A stretch of DNA of 7,116 nt from Thermoplasmata archaeon (GCA_021811525.1 JAJZOK010000112.1:1-7116); one strand, 5' to 3'. Positions 1-6,069 are shown, counted from the first letter of the stretch. Notes: a model not told the origin generated them from the letters alone. Numbers and translations are program-made.

Positions 1-96
1 TATGAAAAATACTGGTATTCAGCGGATGTGCTCACATCTGGGGAAGTTATAGACATAATAGGGAAGAAGCTTGAAGCTGAGGAGTTTATGGAATAA
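1..96 (+). CDS. C-terminal end of an unidentified protein (partial, 5' end outside window)
   Basis: Frame 1 is open from the first base to a TAA stop at 94-96 and encodes 31 residues. It begins YEKYWYSADVL and ends with a charged stretch, GKKLEAEEF, then ME. The composition (aromatic start, amphipathic and acidic/lysine-rich end) looks like a real soluble C-terminus. I do not recognise the family and assign no function. It is convergent with the phosphodiesterase gene on the opposite strand, whose stop is about 170 bp away. A competing ATG reading at position 2 in another frame closes after 16 codons and is discounted. Confidence 0.55.
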   Translation, partial: YEKYWYSADVLTSGEVIDIIGKKLEAEEFME

Positions 97-267
97 GGCA
101 TGATGTATCAATCAGGATTGTGAATATAAGTTTCTCAGCCCATACTCATCATTTTTGGCATCAACTGCGGCATTAGGGGAATTAAAGAGAGTGATCTGGT
201 CAATCTTGAAGTGCAGAGCTTCATCCTACGCTGAAGGCAACTATTTCTGGAAGATTAGTTTACAATT
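97..267. other. Convergent intergenic region, no intact gene
   Basis: This 171-bp spacer lies between two convergent genes. It holds no intact gene, RNA gene or strong terminator. The best T-run on the + strand is five T at 152-156, which could weakly terminate the upstream gene. No T-run serves the minus-strand gene. The pentamer TGAAG at 207-211, CTTCA at 219-223 and TGAAG at 232-236 could form two mutually exclusive 5-bp hairpins, but the arms are short enough to be chance. A possible recombinase remnant (130-234) is listed separately. Confidence 0.5.
130..234 (+). pseudogene. Possible remnant of a tyrosine recombinase/integrase (box I region)
   Basis: One frame is open from 130 to a TGA at 232-234 without a start codon or ribosome binding site. 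It contains the string FGINCGIRGIKESDLVNLEV. This is reminiscent of the box I segment of tyrosine recombinases, where a hydrophobic helix leads into G-[LI]-R, followed by an acidic residue, Leu and a xxLxxxD-like stretch; the Arg would be the first catalytic Arg. The spacing between the Arg and the acidic/Leu pair is two or three residues longer than usual. No other recombinase motif (HxLR, catalytic Tyr) is present. If real, it is a short decayed fragment; chance similarity is quite possible. Confidence 0.2.
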
Positions 268-1566
268 TTAGGTCTTCATGTTATTTCCAATCTTCTTGAA
301 TATCAGGGGCACAATCATCTCGTCGCAACTCAATCCGCCATGCATCCCCACCAGCTTGAACTGGTTCAATTTTGGGTCAAGGAATCCGAGTGATGAATCT
401 CTGAGACCAACCTCCCTGAGGGGAATCATGGCAATGTCCCCGAACCGGTCAGAATCTGCGGCTTCGCCTTCAGTGTAGCCAAAGAAACCCTCCTGCACCA
501 ACTCAGAGGATCTCATTACCAGGTAATCTTCCCCATACGCAGCCTCAATGTAATGCATGGCCTCCTCGAGCCTGTCTGGTTTGATTCTCAGGATAGGTGC
601 CCTGAATTCTCCAAGAACCGGTGTCCTGAGGAGTGAAACCAGGTAGGGGTCTTCCTGAACATCCCTTATGGCTTCCCAAGGTACTACAATATGCCCGTGG
701 TCTGCTGATATTGCCAAACCAATTTCAACATCCTTTCTGAGCTCATCAATTAACTGGTCGTTCAGCAGCTGGAATATTGCCTCAATCTCCATGGCTGTTT
801 CTTCTGTGAAAGGCCCCTTCTCATGGGAGATTGTGTCTATAGTTGGGATGTAACAGAAATGGATACTCTTGCGGATAGATTTACCAATGTTTCTCCTGAG
901 AGAAGTAATCATCTGTGAAACAGATGCATATCCCATTACTTCCGCACCCTTTCCCGTTATTTGGGTCATCCCGCTTCCCTTTATTCCATTTGGGAGATAC
1001 ATGTAAGAATCTATGAGGTTCCTCGCAAACTCGTTATATATGGTCCCTTTCCTTTCAACTGCTTTTATGGACCAACCCTGGTCCAGGATGGTATAGTCAT
1101 GCTTTCCAAGGGGGGTCAGCCTGATCATATTGCAAATGGTGCCTATTTCAGAGAGGTAAGCATTGTATCCAATCACTCCGTGTTCAACTGGATGCAGATC
1201 CGTGTGGTATGTCACCGTTGAAGTGGATGTAGTTGATGGAAAGACGCTCGTAATCGGGGTATAATCGCAATTTTCCAGGAATCTCCTGAGGTTAGGGGCC
1301 CTATAGTTGTTCAATGCATATTCAACTGTACTGTGCCCGAACCCATCAAGCAGCAGGAACACCATGTGGTCAACTTCAGTGCTGCATCCCTTCAGCATTT
1401 CAGGGACAGGTTTTCCCGTGACAATTCCAAGGTTAGTTTTCAGGAGGTTTGGTATGTCTGCTATTGATCCCAGGCCGAACGCGGGCATGATAAGGTTCTC
1501 ATGGCCTTTGACCCTGTACCTGCCAATGATTTCCTCCATTCCGTCCAGCTTTTCCTCATTAAACAT
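268..1566 (-). CDS. Type I phosphodiesterase/nucleotide pyrophosphatase family protein (alkaline phosphatase superfamily)
   Basis: This 432-residue protein should be a two-metal hydrolase cleaving phosphodiester or pyrophosphate bonds, probably in the cytoplasm because no signal peptide or membrane segment is seen. The superfamily metal and catalytic set is recognisable. Asp74 lies in FLLLDGFG. A Thr nucleophile (Thr113 by alignment with FPTKT of NPP enzymes) lies in SVFPSTTSTSTVTYHTD, followed by HPVEHGVIGY. Asp244 and His248 lie in PTIDTISH, Asp289, His290 and His292 in SADHGH, and His409 in GMHGGL. Length fits the single-domain microbial members (COG1524-like). The ATG at 1566 is preceded by AGGAGG at the end of the upstream HAD gene; Met10 is an alternative start. 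It is the second gene of a two-gene unit and lies 6 bp after the HAD stop codon. The substrate (nucleotide, dinucleotide cofactor or other phosphodiester) cannot be read from the sequence. Confidence 0.9.
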   Translation of the reverse strand: MFNEEKLDGMEEIIGRYRVKGHENLIMPAFGLGSIADIPNLLKTNLGIVTGKPVPEMLKGCSTEVDHMVFLLLDGFGHSTVEYALNNYRAPNLRRFLENCDYTPITSVFPSTTSTSTVTYHTDLHPVEHGVIGYNAYLSEIGTICNMIRLTPLGKHDYTILDQGWSIKAVERKGTIYNEFARNLIDSYMYLPNGIKGSGMTQITGKGAEVMGYASVSQMITSLRRNIGKSIRKSIHFCYIPTIDTISHEKGPFTEETAMEIEAIFQLLNDQLIDELRKDVEIGLAISADHGHIVVPWEAIRDVQEDPYLVSLLRTPVLGEFRAPILRIKPDRLEEAMHYIEAAYGEDYLVMRSSELVQEGFFGYTEGEAADSDRFGDIAMIPLREVGLRDSSLGFLDPKLNQFKLVGMHGGLSCDEMIVPLIFKKIGNNMKT

Positions 1567-1572
1567 TTTCCA

Positions 1573-2328
1573 TCATCCCCTCCTCTCAATAAGTTGGAAT
1601 AGCTCCCTTAGGCTCTTCACTTCCAGGACGTCAAGATCTTCCAGGCGGGGGTTCATTCTCCTGTTAATCCACACAGGTCTTATGCCAGCATTGAAGGCCC
1701 CTCGTATGTCATGCTGCCATGTGTCACCTATCATGACAGTCCTTTCCCGATCAGCCCCTGTCAATTCAAGTGCCCTTTGGAAAAGCCCGGGGTTGGGTTT
1801 CAATTCATTTGAATTCGCAGGAGTGAGAAGTGTATGGATCCTGCTCTGGATCCCTAGCATTTCCAGGGTCTTTTCCTGCATCTCCAGATTTCCGTTTGAT
1901 ATGATAACTACAGGCAATCCCATCTCATTCCACATCTCCAGCATCTCGAAAGCCCCATCCATCAAGCTCCGGGTAATCCAAAAACCCTCGGCAAAGGCTT
2001 CATTGCATTTTCTGGGCAATTCTCTGTCCACATTTACCCCGTAAGCCTGGAGAAGTTTTGCCATCCGCAATTCCCTCTCCTCCTCAGCAGAATACTTTCT
2101 GTCGAACAGGTTTGGCAAATGGTCCCTGAGCAACTCACGAAATTTTGTTTCCAGTGTGCCAAGGTCAACCCTAGAGAGTTCCGGCACCATTCTCTTAACC
2201 TGCCCGAGCCCATAGATTGAACAGTTCCTGTAATCTACTATGGTGTCATCGAGGTCAACAAACACTGCATCGAGAGACTGAAAATCAATTGGAGGGAATC
2301 TATTTGCATTCTCTTCCAGAGAGGACAT
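1573..2328 (-). CDS. HAD superfamily hydrolase (subfamily IA-like phosphatase)
   Basis: This 251-residue protein is a haloacid-dehalogenase-fold enzyme, most likely a Mg2+-dependent phosphomonoesterase for a small phosphorylated metabolite. All four motifs are present. Motif I is VDLDDT, with nucleophile Asp25 and general acid/base Asp27. Motif II is IISNGN with Ser144. Motif III is ELKPNP with Lys177. Motif IV is MIGDTWQHD with Asp202 and Asp207. The helical cap between about residues 35 and 125, inserted just after motif I, is the C1 type seen in subfamily I enzymes such as YjjG, phosphoglycolate phosphatase and pyrimidine nucleotidases. The start at 2328 leaves a roughly 20-residue N-terminal extension before motif I. 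It is the first gene of the minus-strand pair, and its last codons provide the Shine-Dalgarno sequence for the phosphodiesterase gene. It is divergent from the ECF transporter operon. HAD substrates cannot be predicted from motifs alone. Confidence 0.9.
   Translation of the reverse strand: MSSLEENANRFPPIDFQSLDAVFVDLDDTIVDYRNCSIYGLGQVKRMVPELSRVDLGTLETKFRELLRDHLPNLFDRKYSAEEERELRMAKLLQAYGVNVDRELPRKCNEAFAEGFWITRSLMDGAFEMLEMWNEMGLPVVIISNGNLEMQEKTLEMLGIQSRIHTLLTPANSNELKPNPGLFQRALELTGADRERTVMIGDTWQHDIRGAFNAGIRPVWINRRMNPRLEDLDVLEVKSLRELFQLIERRG
1578..1585 (-). promoter_or_regulatory. Shine-Dalgarno for the phosphodiesterase gene, inside the HAD gene end
   Basis: On the minus strand the end of the HAD gene reads GAGAGGAGGGGATGA, so AGGAGG lies just before its TGA stop and about 12 nt before the ATG at 1566. 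This is a strong match to the archaeal anti-SD and suggests the second gene is translated by coupling to the first. Confidence 0.6.
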
Positions 2329-2363
2329 GGCAGGAAATTTGGTCCATCGTATTTCTAATTAAG

Positions 2364-2380
2364 CTATATTTGGTATATAG
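2364..2380. promoter_or_regulatory. Inverted repeat in the divergent promoter region (possible operator and/or paired TATA boxes)
   Basis: CTATAT-TTGGT-ATATAG is a perfect 6-bp inverted repeat with a 5-nt spacer. It sits in the 144-bp region between the divergent HAD and ECF S-component genes. Each arm also resembles a TATA box. On the minus strand the arm with AAATATAG is about 40 nt before the HAD start, which would give a leader of roughly 10-15 nt. On the plus strand TATATAG at 2374-2380 would start transcripts near 2403. It could therefore be an operator dyad, two back-to-back TATA elements, or both. This is inferred from position and symmetry only. Confidence 0.4.
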
Positions 2381-2393
2381 GAAAACTGTGCTG

Positions 2394-2402
2394 CATATAA
2401 TT
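2394..2402 (+). promoter_or_regulatory. Candidate TATA box of the ECF transporter operon
   Basis: CATATAATT is the TATA-like element closest to the S-component gene. Archaeal initiation about 25 nt downstream would start transcripts near 2425 and leave a leader of roughly 45-50 nt. The alternative TATATAG at 2374-2380 would give a leader of about 70 nt. Confidence 0.4.
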
Positions 2403-2472
2403 GATGTTGCGGTTCATAGTCTATTTGCGTCAAGGTCAAATTTGTCACCAAGAATAGAGATAGGAAGAAAAG

Positions 2473-3243
2473 ATGGCATTTAACGGAATAGGCGGTTATT
2501 TGAACAGCCCCGGAATGATTCCATGGGAAGTTGTTGTCATTTATTTTATTGTGGCAGGAATTTTTGCAATTGTATATGGAAGGAGCCATGGGGCAGGCCC
2601 GAAATTTAAAACTGTGGACCTAGTGTACATCGGTGTTGGTGCAGGATTCACCACAGTTTGGGAATTCTTTGTTGGACCATTCCTGGATAAATTTGTTCCA
2701 GCTGGTGCAGCAGCATACATTGGTTTTGGCTTTTTTGGCAGAATACTCATTGTGCTCATAGTTGCAGGGCTTGTAAGGAAGGTTGGTGCAGGGATGCTCA
2801 CCCTTTTTATATTCAACCTTCTGGGTGATATATTCCATTATGGTTTTTCCGGAGAACCAATATATACCATTTATGAGACCCTCACATACGGGCTCTTCGT
2901 GGACCTGATGATTGCGGTTACACACGGGCACCTGTTTGGCATCGGTGCTGGTGAAGAGATAGAGGACAAGGCAGGAAAAGCAGTAAAGGCAAACCAGCTC
3001 ACAAACTTCCTGTCAAGAAACAGAATGGTTGCCCCTGCAATAATGGGGGGCCTGTTGGGTTTCCTATGGGCTATACCTGACAATATACTTTACTCCGGGT
3101 TCTTCAACCCCTTCCTCTATGGAGGGGTTGTGAACTGGCAGAAGATTATCTTCAGCTTCGGGGCATCTATACCGGGCAATATAGTCTTTGGAATCATAGC
3201 GGCATTGATAGCCGTAAGGGTTTCAAAGGTGCTGGGACAATGA
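2473..3243 (+). CDS. ECF transporter S component, YkoE-like (substrate-binding membrane protein)
   Basis: This 256-residue hydrophobic protein is predicted to be the substrate-capturing subunit of an energy-coupling-factor importer. Membrane segments are visible at roughly 16-36, 48-68, 78-101, 106-125, 133-150, 187-206 and 225-250. The core pattern, with aromatic/Gly helices, then VRKVGAGMLTLFIFNLLGD and a helix ending in DLMIAVTH, recalls the RKPGAAL...E...GN layout of Bacillus YkoE, the S component of a thiamine-precursor importer. YkoE is about 200 residues. The extra length here is mostly a charged loop at about 151-186 (HGH, GEEIEDK, lysines) that separates the last two helices. Conserved-looking Trp, Glu and Asp residues in the helices (WEFF, WAIPDN) could line a ligand pocket. 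AGGAAG lies 5 nt before the ATG. The stop overlaps the ATPase start as ATGA. S-component identity rests mainly on context; substrate is unknown, with thiamine or hydroxymethylpyrimidine a guess. Confidence 0.75.
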   Translation: MAFNGIGGYLNSPGMIPWEVVVIYFIVAGIFAIVYGRSHGAGPKFKTVDLVYIGVGAGFTTVWEFFVGPFLDKFVPAGAAAYIGFGFFGRILIVLIVAGLVRKVGAGMLTLFIFNLLGDIFHYGFSGEPIYTIYETLTYGLFVDLMIAVTHGHLFGIGAGEEIEDKAGKAVKANQLTNFLSRNRMVAPAIMGGLLGFLWAIPDNILYSGFFNPFLYGGVVNWQKIIFSFGASIPGNIVFGIIAALIAVRVSKVLGQ

Positions 3244-4838
3244 AGGCGATAGAAGTAAAAGACCTGAAATTCAGATATCTGGGCTCCAAAAAGCCCTCAA
3301 TATCTGTATCCGACTTTTCTATCGAGGAGGGGGAAAGTGTACTCATCACTGGCAAATCCGGATCAGGCAAGTCCACATTGGTCCAGTGCATAAATGGGAT
3401 AATCCCTCATATAATCAATGGGACAAGATCTGGTGAGGTTTACCTATTTGGTATGCCTGTATCGGAAAAGAGGGTCCCGGAAATTTCAAGGATTGTAGGA
3501 ACGCTCCTACAGGACCCTGAGAGGCAGGTCATAAACTACAGGGTGGAGGAGGAAATCGCCTTCGCGCCGGAAAATTTTAATTTACCCAGGGAAGAGATAC
3601 TTGAGAAAATAGCTGATTCAATGAGGGCAGTGGGGATAGAGCACCTGAGTGGTAAAGAAACATCACACCTTTCCGGTGGGGAAATGCAGAGGGTGGCTTT
3701 GGCAGCGGTTCTTTCAATGGACCCCAGGATCCTCATACTGGATGAGCCGACATCCAACATTGATCCTGAGGGAACACGCGATATCTTCCATTTCCTGAGG
3801 CAGGAAAAGGGAAAGCGGACCATAATTATCATAGAGCACAAGGTGGAACGCATACTGCCGTTCGTCGACAGGATTGTTGTGGTTGATCACGGAGAGATAG
3901 TGCTGGACGGCAGGGCAGATGACCTGATAAACGAAGCAAATGCACTTGTGGAGCTTGGCATTGAAATTCCAAGGCATATCCTTCTGGCTAACCAGATGGG
4001 GCTCACCACCTACGATATAGATGAAGTCAGAGAACTGGCAGTACAGAGAAACATGCTGCCTGAAGAAAAAATAAGGTCCAATAGCCACCGGGCATGCCTT
4101 TCGGCAGATGTAAAGGTACGATACAGAAATGGTTTTTCGATGAGAGTATCCGCCACAATAGGCGAGGGGACCATAACCGCTGTGATGGGCAGGAATGGTG
4201 CGGGAAAGAGCACTTTCCTGAAAGCACTCATTGGTTTCATTGAAAGGGACCAGGCAGAGGTGGAATCCCCGATCCAGCTGGGGGATTTATTGCTGGTAGA
4301 CCCCGACCTTCAGTCCAGGGGGAGACATATTGGTTATCTGCCCCAGAGCTTCGACCTCATGCTCATAAACAAGACGGTGGAAAAGGAGATGCACTATTCG
4401 TCAAAAGTGAGGAAAATGAAGGACATGGGGCCTGTCATCAGGGATCTGATGAGCCTGTTCAGTCTCGAGAAACTTGCAAAGGAAGATCCTCTTACCCTGA
4501 GCCAGGGCCAGAGAAGGAGAGTTGCAATGGGAGCAACCATTGCGGGCGGCGTAAAGGTCATTATGATGGATGAGCCCACCTCTGGACAGGATTATATGCA
4601 CAAGGAGAACCTCGGAATGGAGCTTACCAGTCTGAAGAAAAGAGGATATTCATTCATCATAGTAACTCACGACGCCAGGTTTGTTTACCGCTTTGCGGAT
4701 AGGATTTTAATACTCGACAAAGGTGAATTGGCAATGGAGGGAACACCTGAGGAAGTGTTCAGAGATTCAGAACAGTTCGGCATTGTCCCCCCATCAGAGT
4801 ATATATTGAGGTATGGAAATGAATTATTTGTTGACTGA
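3240..4838 (+). CDS. ECF transporter ATPase with two fused nucleotide-binding domains (YkoD-like)
   Basis: This 532-residue protein carries two ABC ATPase domains and should power the importer from the cytoplasmic face. Domain 1 (about 1-235) has aromatic A-loop Tyr13, Walker A GKSGSGKST at 38-46, Q-loop Gln91, signature LSGGE at 144-148, Walker B ILILDE at 164-169 and switch His200. Domain 2 (about 285-532) has Tyr295, Walker A GRNGAGKST at 317-325, Gln369, a variant signature LSQGQ at 420-424, Walker B VIMMDE at 440-445 and His477. Both sites keep the catalytic Glu, so both may hydrolyse ATP. A linker of about 50 residues (GIEIPRHILLANQMGL onward) joins the halves. Such A-A fusions mark ECF modules like Bacillus YkoD; separate EcfA and EcfA' genes are the commoner form. 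The gene overlaps the S component by 4 bp and the T component by about 20 bp, which indicates one coupled transcript. Confidence 0.92.
   Translation: MKAIEVKDLKFRYLGSKKPSISVSDFSIEEGESVLITGKSGSGKSTLVQCINGIIPHIINGTRSGEVYLFGMPVSEKRVPEISRIVGTLLQDPERQVINYRVEEEIAFAPENFNLPREEILEKIADSMRAVGIEHLSGKETSHLSGGEMQRVALAAVLSMDPRILILDEPTSNIDPEGTRDIFHFLRQEKGKRTIIIIEHKVERILPFVDRIVVVDHGEIVLDGRADDLINEANALVELGIEIPRHILLANQMGLTTYDIDEVRELAVQRNMLPEEKIRSNSHRACLSADVKVRYRNGFSMRVSATIGEGTITAVMGRNGAGKSTFLKALIGFIERDQAEVESPIQLGDLLLVDPDLQSRGRHIGYLPQSFDLMLINKTVEKEMHYSSKVRKMKDMGPVIRDLMSLFSLEKLAKEDPLTLSQGQRRRVAMGATIAGGVKVIMMDEPTSGQDYMHKENLGMELTSLKKRGYSFIIVTHDARFVYRFADRILILDKGELAMEGTPEEVFRDSEQFGIVPPSEYILRYGNELFVD
4808..4812 (+). 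promoter_or_regulatory. Shine-Dalgarno deciding the start of the T component
   Basis: GAGGT lies inside the ATPase coding end. It is 6 nt before the ATG at 4819 but directly abuts the ATG at 4813. Spacing therefore favours 4819 as the true start of the T component, although 4813 remains possible. Confidence 0.5.
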
Positions 4839-5778
4839 AATTATCAGCTGGCTCATTTTCCTATTCGGAATTGCCGGTCCATTCTACCTTATCCTCGGTG
4901 CGATTGGAATAAGGGGCTTCAAGGAAATCACCAGCTATGAGCCCCACGGCACATTCCTTTACCGCATGAATCCTCTTATAAAGATCATTTTCTCCTTCAC
5001 CGTAATGATTGCTGCTACAGTAACAATCTGGTGGATAGGGGCATTGCTCACGGCAGCTATTCTCACAACATACCTTTCATTGAAGAATGGGGGAAGGAAA
5101 CTTTACCTTGGAGGCCTTTTTGCCCTATCAACTATTATAGGCACAGCCTGGGGATATGCACCCTTTACAACTGCAGCCACTCTGTCCATTGCTTTCCCAG
5201 GGTATCATCCCCAAGTCCTTTGGAATTGGCCTTCTTACTTCAGCTTCATGGGTTATGAACCACAACTCACTATGCAGGCACTGCTTTACAGCCTTCAGAT
5301 CTCCTTCAGGACAGCCGCAATTATCTCATCAGCCCTCCTTCTTGTTATGACAAATACTCCTTCACAAATACTGAGGAGTCTACACAAATTCAATATTCCA
5401 GACTCCATTATTTTCACCCTAATGGTGGGGATGAAATCTATCCCTGCAATATTCGGGTACCTCGATGAATCAATGAAGATACAGATGATGAGGGGACTCG
5501 GTTCAAACCATTCCCGCCTTCTCAAGCCAGTATTCATGCTGGAGGCAGGCATTTTTGCCATAGTGCCCACAATCATCCACCTACTGAGAGGAGCAAAGGA
5601 CACTGCAATATCTGCTGATACACGTGGATTCAGGGCAACAAGGAAAAGGAGCTATGTGGACGAAATCCCCATTACAAGAATCGATTATTATGCATTGAGC
5701 ATCATGTGTTTCATTTTAATTGCAGCAGTGGTATCCATCATTTTGGGATTTGGCAGGACAATACCATACGTTGCCTAA
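4819..5778 (+). CDS. ECF transporter transmembrane (T) component, EcfT/CbiQ family (YkoC-like)
   Basis: This 319-residue integral membrane protein is the scaffold that couples ATP hydrolysis to the S component. Numbering is from the ATG at 4819; an ATG at 4813 would add two residues. Segments rich in Leu/Ile/Phe lie near 9-32, 52-88, 98-112, 150-178, 236-255 and 290-311. The family entry pattern, a short loop then NPLIKIIFSF, follows the D/N-P-x-x-K-hydrophobic rule of CbiQ/EcfT proteins. The cytoplasmic coupling region begins at NTPSQILRSLHKFNIPDSI and runs through MVGMKSIPAIFGYLDES. It carries two Arg-Gly elements, MRG at 224-226 and TRG at 268-270. These replace the usual A-R-G coupling motifs that dock in the ATPase grooves, and the Arg of each is kept. 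The gene starts inside the end of the ATPase gene and is the last of the operon, followed by a T-rich terminator. Confidence 0.88.
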   Translation: MNYLLTEIISWLIFLFGIAGPFYLILGAIGIRGFKEITSYEPHGTFLYRMNPLIKIIFSFTVMIAATVTIWWIGALLTAAILTTYLSLKNGGRKLYLGGLFALSTIIGTAWGYAPFTTAATLSIAFPGYHPQVLWNWPSYFSFMGYEPQLTMQALLYSLQISFRTAAIISSALLLVMTNTPSQILRSLHKFNIPDSIIFTLMVGMKSIPAIFGYLDESMKIQMMRGLGSNHSRLLKPVFMLEAGIFAIVPTIIHLLRGAKDTAISADTRGFRATRKRSYVDEIPITRIDYYALSIMCFILIAAVVSIILGFGRTIPYVA

Positions 5779-5785
5779 AGGTCAA

Positions 5786-5807
5786 TCTTTTTTTAATTTC
5801 TTTTTTT
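5786..5807 (+). terminator. T-rich archaeal terminator after the ECF operon
   Basis: Beginning 8 nt after the TAA stop are two T-tracts, seven T at 5788-5794 and seven T at 5801-5807, split by AATTTC. No GC-rich hairpin precedes them. This is the usual form of archaeal U-tract termination and marks the end of the three-gene transporter transcript. Confidence 0.75.
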
Positions 5808-5898
5808 AAAAGAATTCAATCGGCAACCACATAAGGGGCCAATTTGATCTTGGGCATTGGATTTACCCTTGGCATTATAGGCTAAATCTGGGGGAGAA

Positions 5899-5997
5899 AT
5901 GCTTTTTGATCTTAAGTTCGGAATTCTCGCAGTATTTTTCCTTGTATGGCTTAAACATACACACTGGCAGGGGGCTTCATCCGCATCGAAAAGGTAA
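5899..5997 (+). CDS. Possible 32-residue membrane microprotein
   Basis: An ATG at 5899 opens 32 codons to TAA at 5995-5997. The peptide has a short N-terminus (MLFDLKF), a hydrophobic stretch (GILAVFFLVWL, about residues 8-18) and a polar, basic tail (KHTHWQG then SSASKR). It would suit a single-pass or membrane-anchored peptide with the positive end in the cytoplasm. A purine-rich GGGGGAG at 5890-5896 precedes the ATG, but at 2 nt it is closer than a normal Shine-Dalgarno. There is no clear TATA box. It lies after the ECF terminator and before a convergent tRNA. No homologue is recognised and it may be a chance open frame. Confidence 0.25.
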   Translation: MLFDLKFGILAVFFLVWLKHTHWQGASSASKR

Positions 5998-6007
5998 TGC
6001 TGGTACA

Positions 6008-6043
6008 TGACTTGATGACTAGGGCTGACTAATCGATAGTCAT
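6008..6043. repeat. TGACTA repeat cluster (direct plus inverted copies)
   Basis: TGACTA occurs at 6016-6021 and again at 6026-6031, exactly 10 bp apart. The reverse complement TAGTCA is at 6037-6042, 11 bp further, and a near copy, TGACTT, is at 6008-6013. The last direct and inverted copies form a dyad around ATCGA, and the outer ATGACTA/TAGTCAT pair is a 7-bp inverted repeat. Near-helical spacing puts the copies on one DNA face, as expected for a cooperatively bound protein. The cluster lies about 27 bp beyond the 3' end of the tRNA gene, and no promoter is obvious beside it. Confidence 0.4.
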
Positions 6044-6062
6044 TAACTTATCTATGCTAACT

Positions 6063-6069
6063 GAAAAGA
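6063..6069 (-). terminator. Short T-tract downstream of the tRNA
   Basis: On the minus strand the bases directly after the discriminator A read TCTTTTC. A short pyrimidine tract of this kind commonly ends archaeal tRNA transcripts. It is weak, with only four consecutive T. Confidence 0.35.

Noticed and set aside
1307..2044. Long open frame on the + strand (245 codons) across the HAD and phosphodiesterase genes
   Set aside because: It is antisense to two genes with intact catalytic motifs, and its Ser/Pro/Arg-rich translation resembles no protein family.
2429..2449. Three GTCA copies and an 8-bp palindrome CAAATTTG in the leader
   Set aside because: Short, unevenly spaced and not able to form a stable stem; consistent with chance in A/T-rich DNA.
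2403..2472. Riboswitch (TPP in particular) in the leader of the ECF operon
   Set aside because: The leader is only about 50-70 nt and lacks the conserved CUGAGA and GGAU...GCGUAGGGA-type elements of the TPP aptamer; no FMN or cobalamin box is visible.
2541..3083. Minus-strand open frames inside the S-component gene
   Set aside because: They overlap each other and the hydrophobic S component; no ribosome binding sites or motifs. They are mirror images of a real gene.
5793..6008. Minus-strand 71-codon frame MYQHYLFD... between the ECF operon and the tRNA
   Set aside because: It runs through the T-rich terminator, has no ribosome binding site or recognisable domain, and its Lys/Asn-rich end is the reverse complement of the T-tracts.
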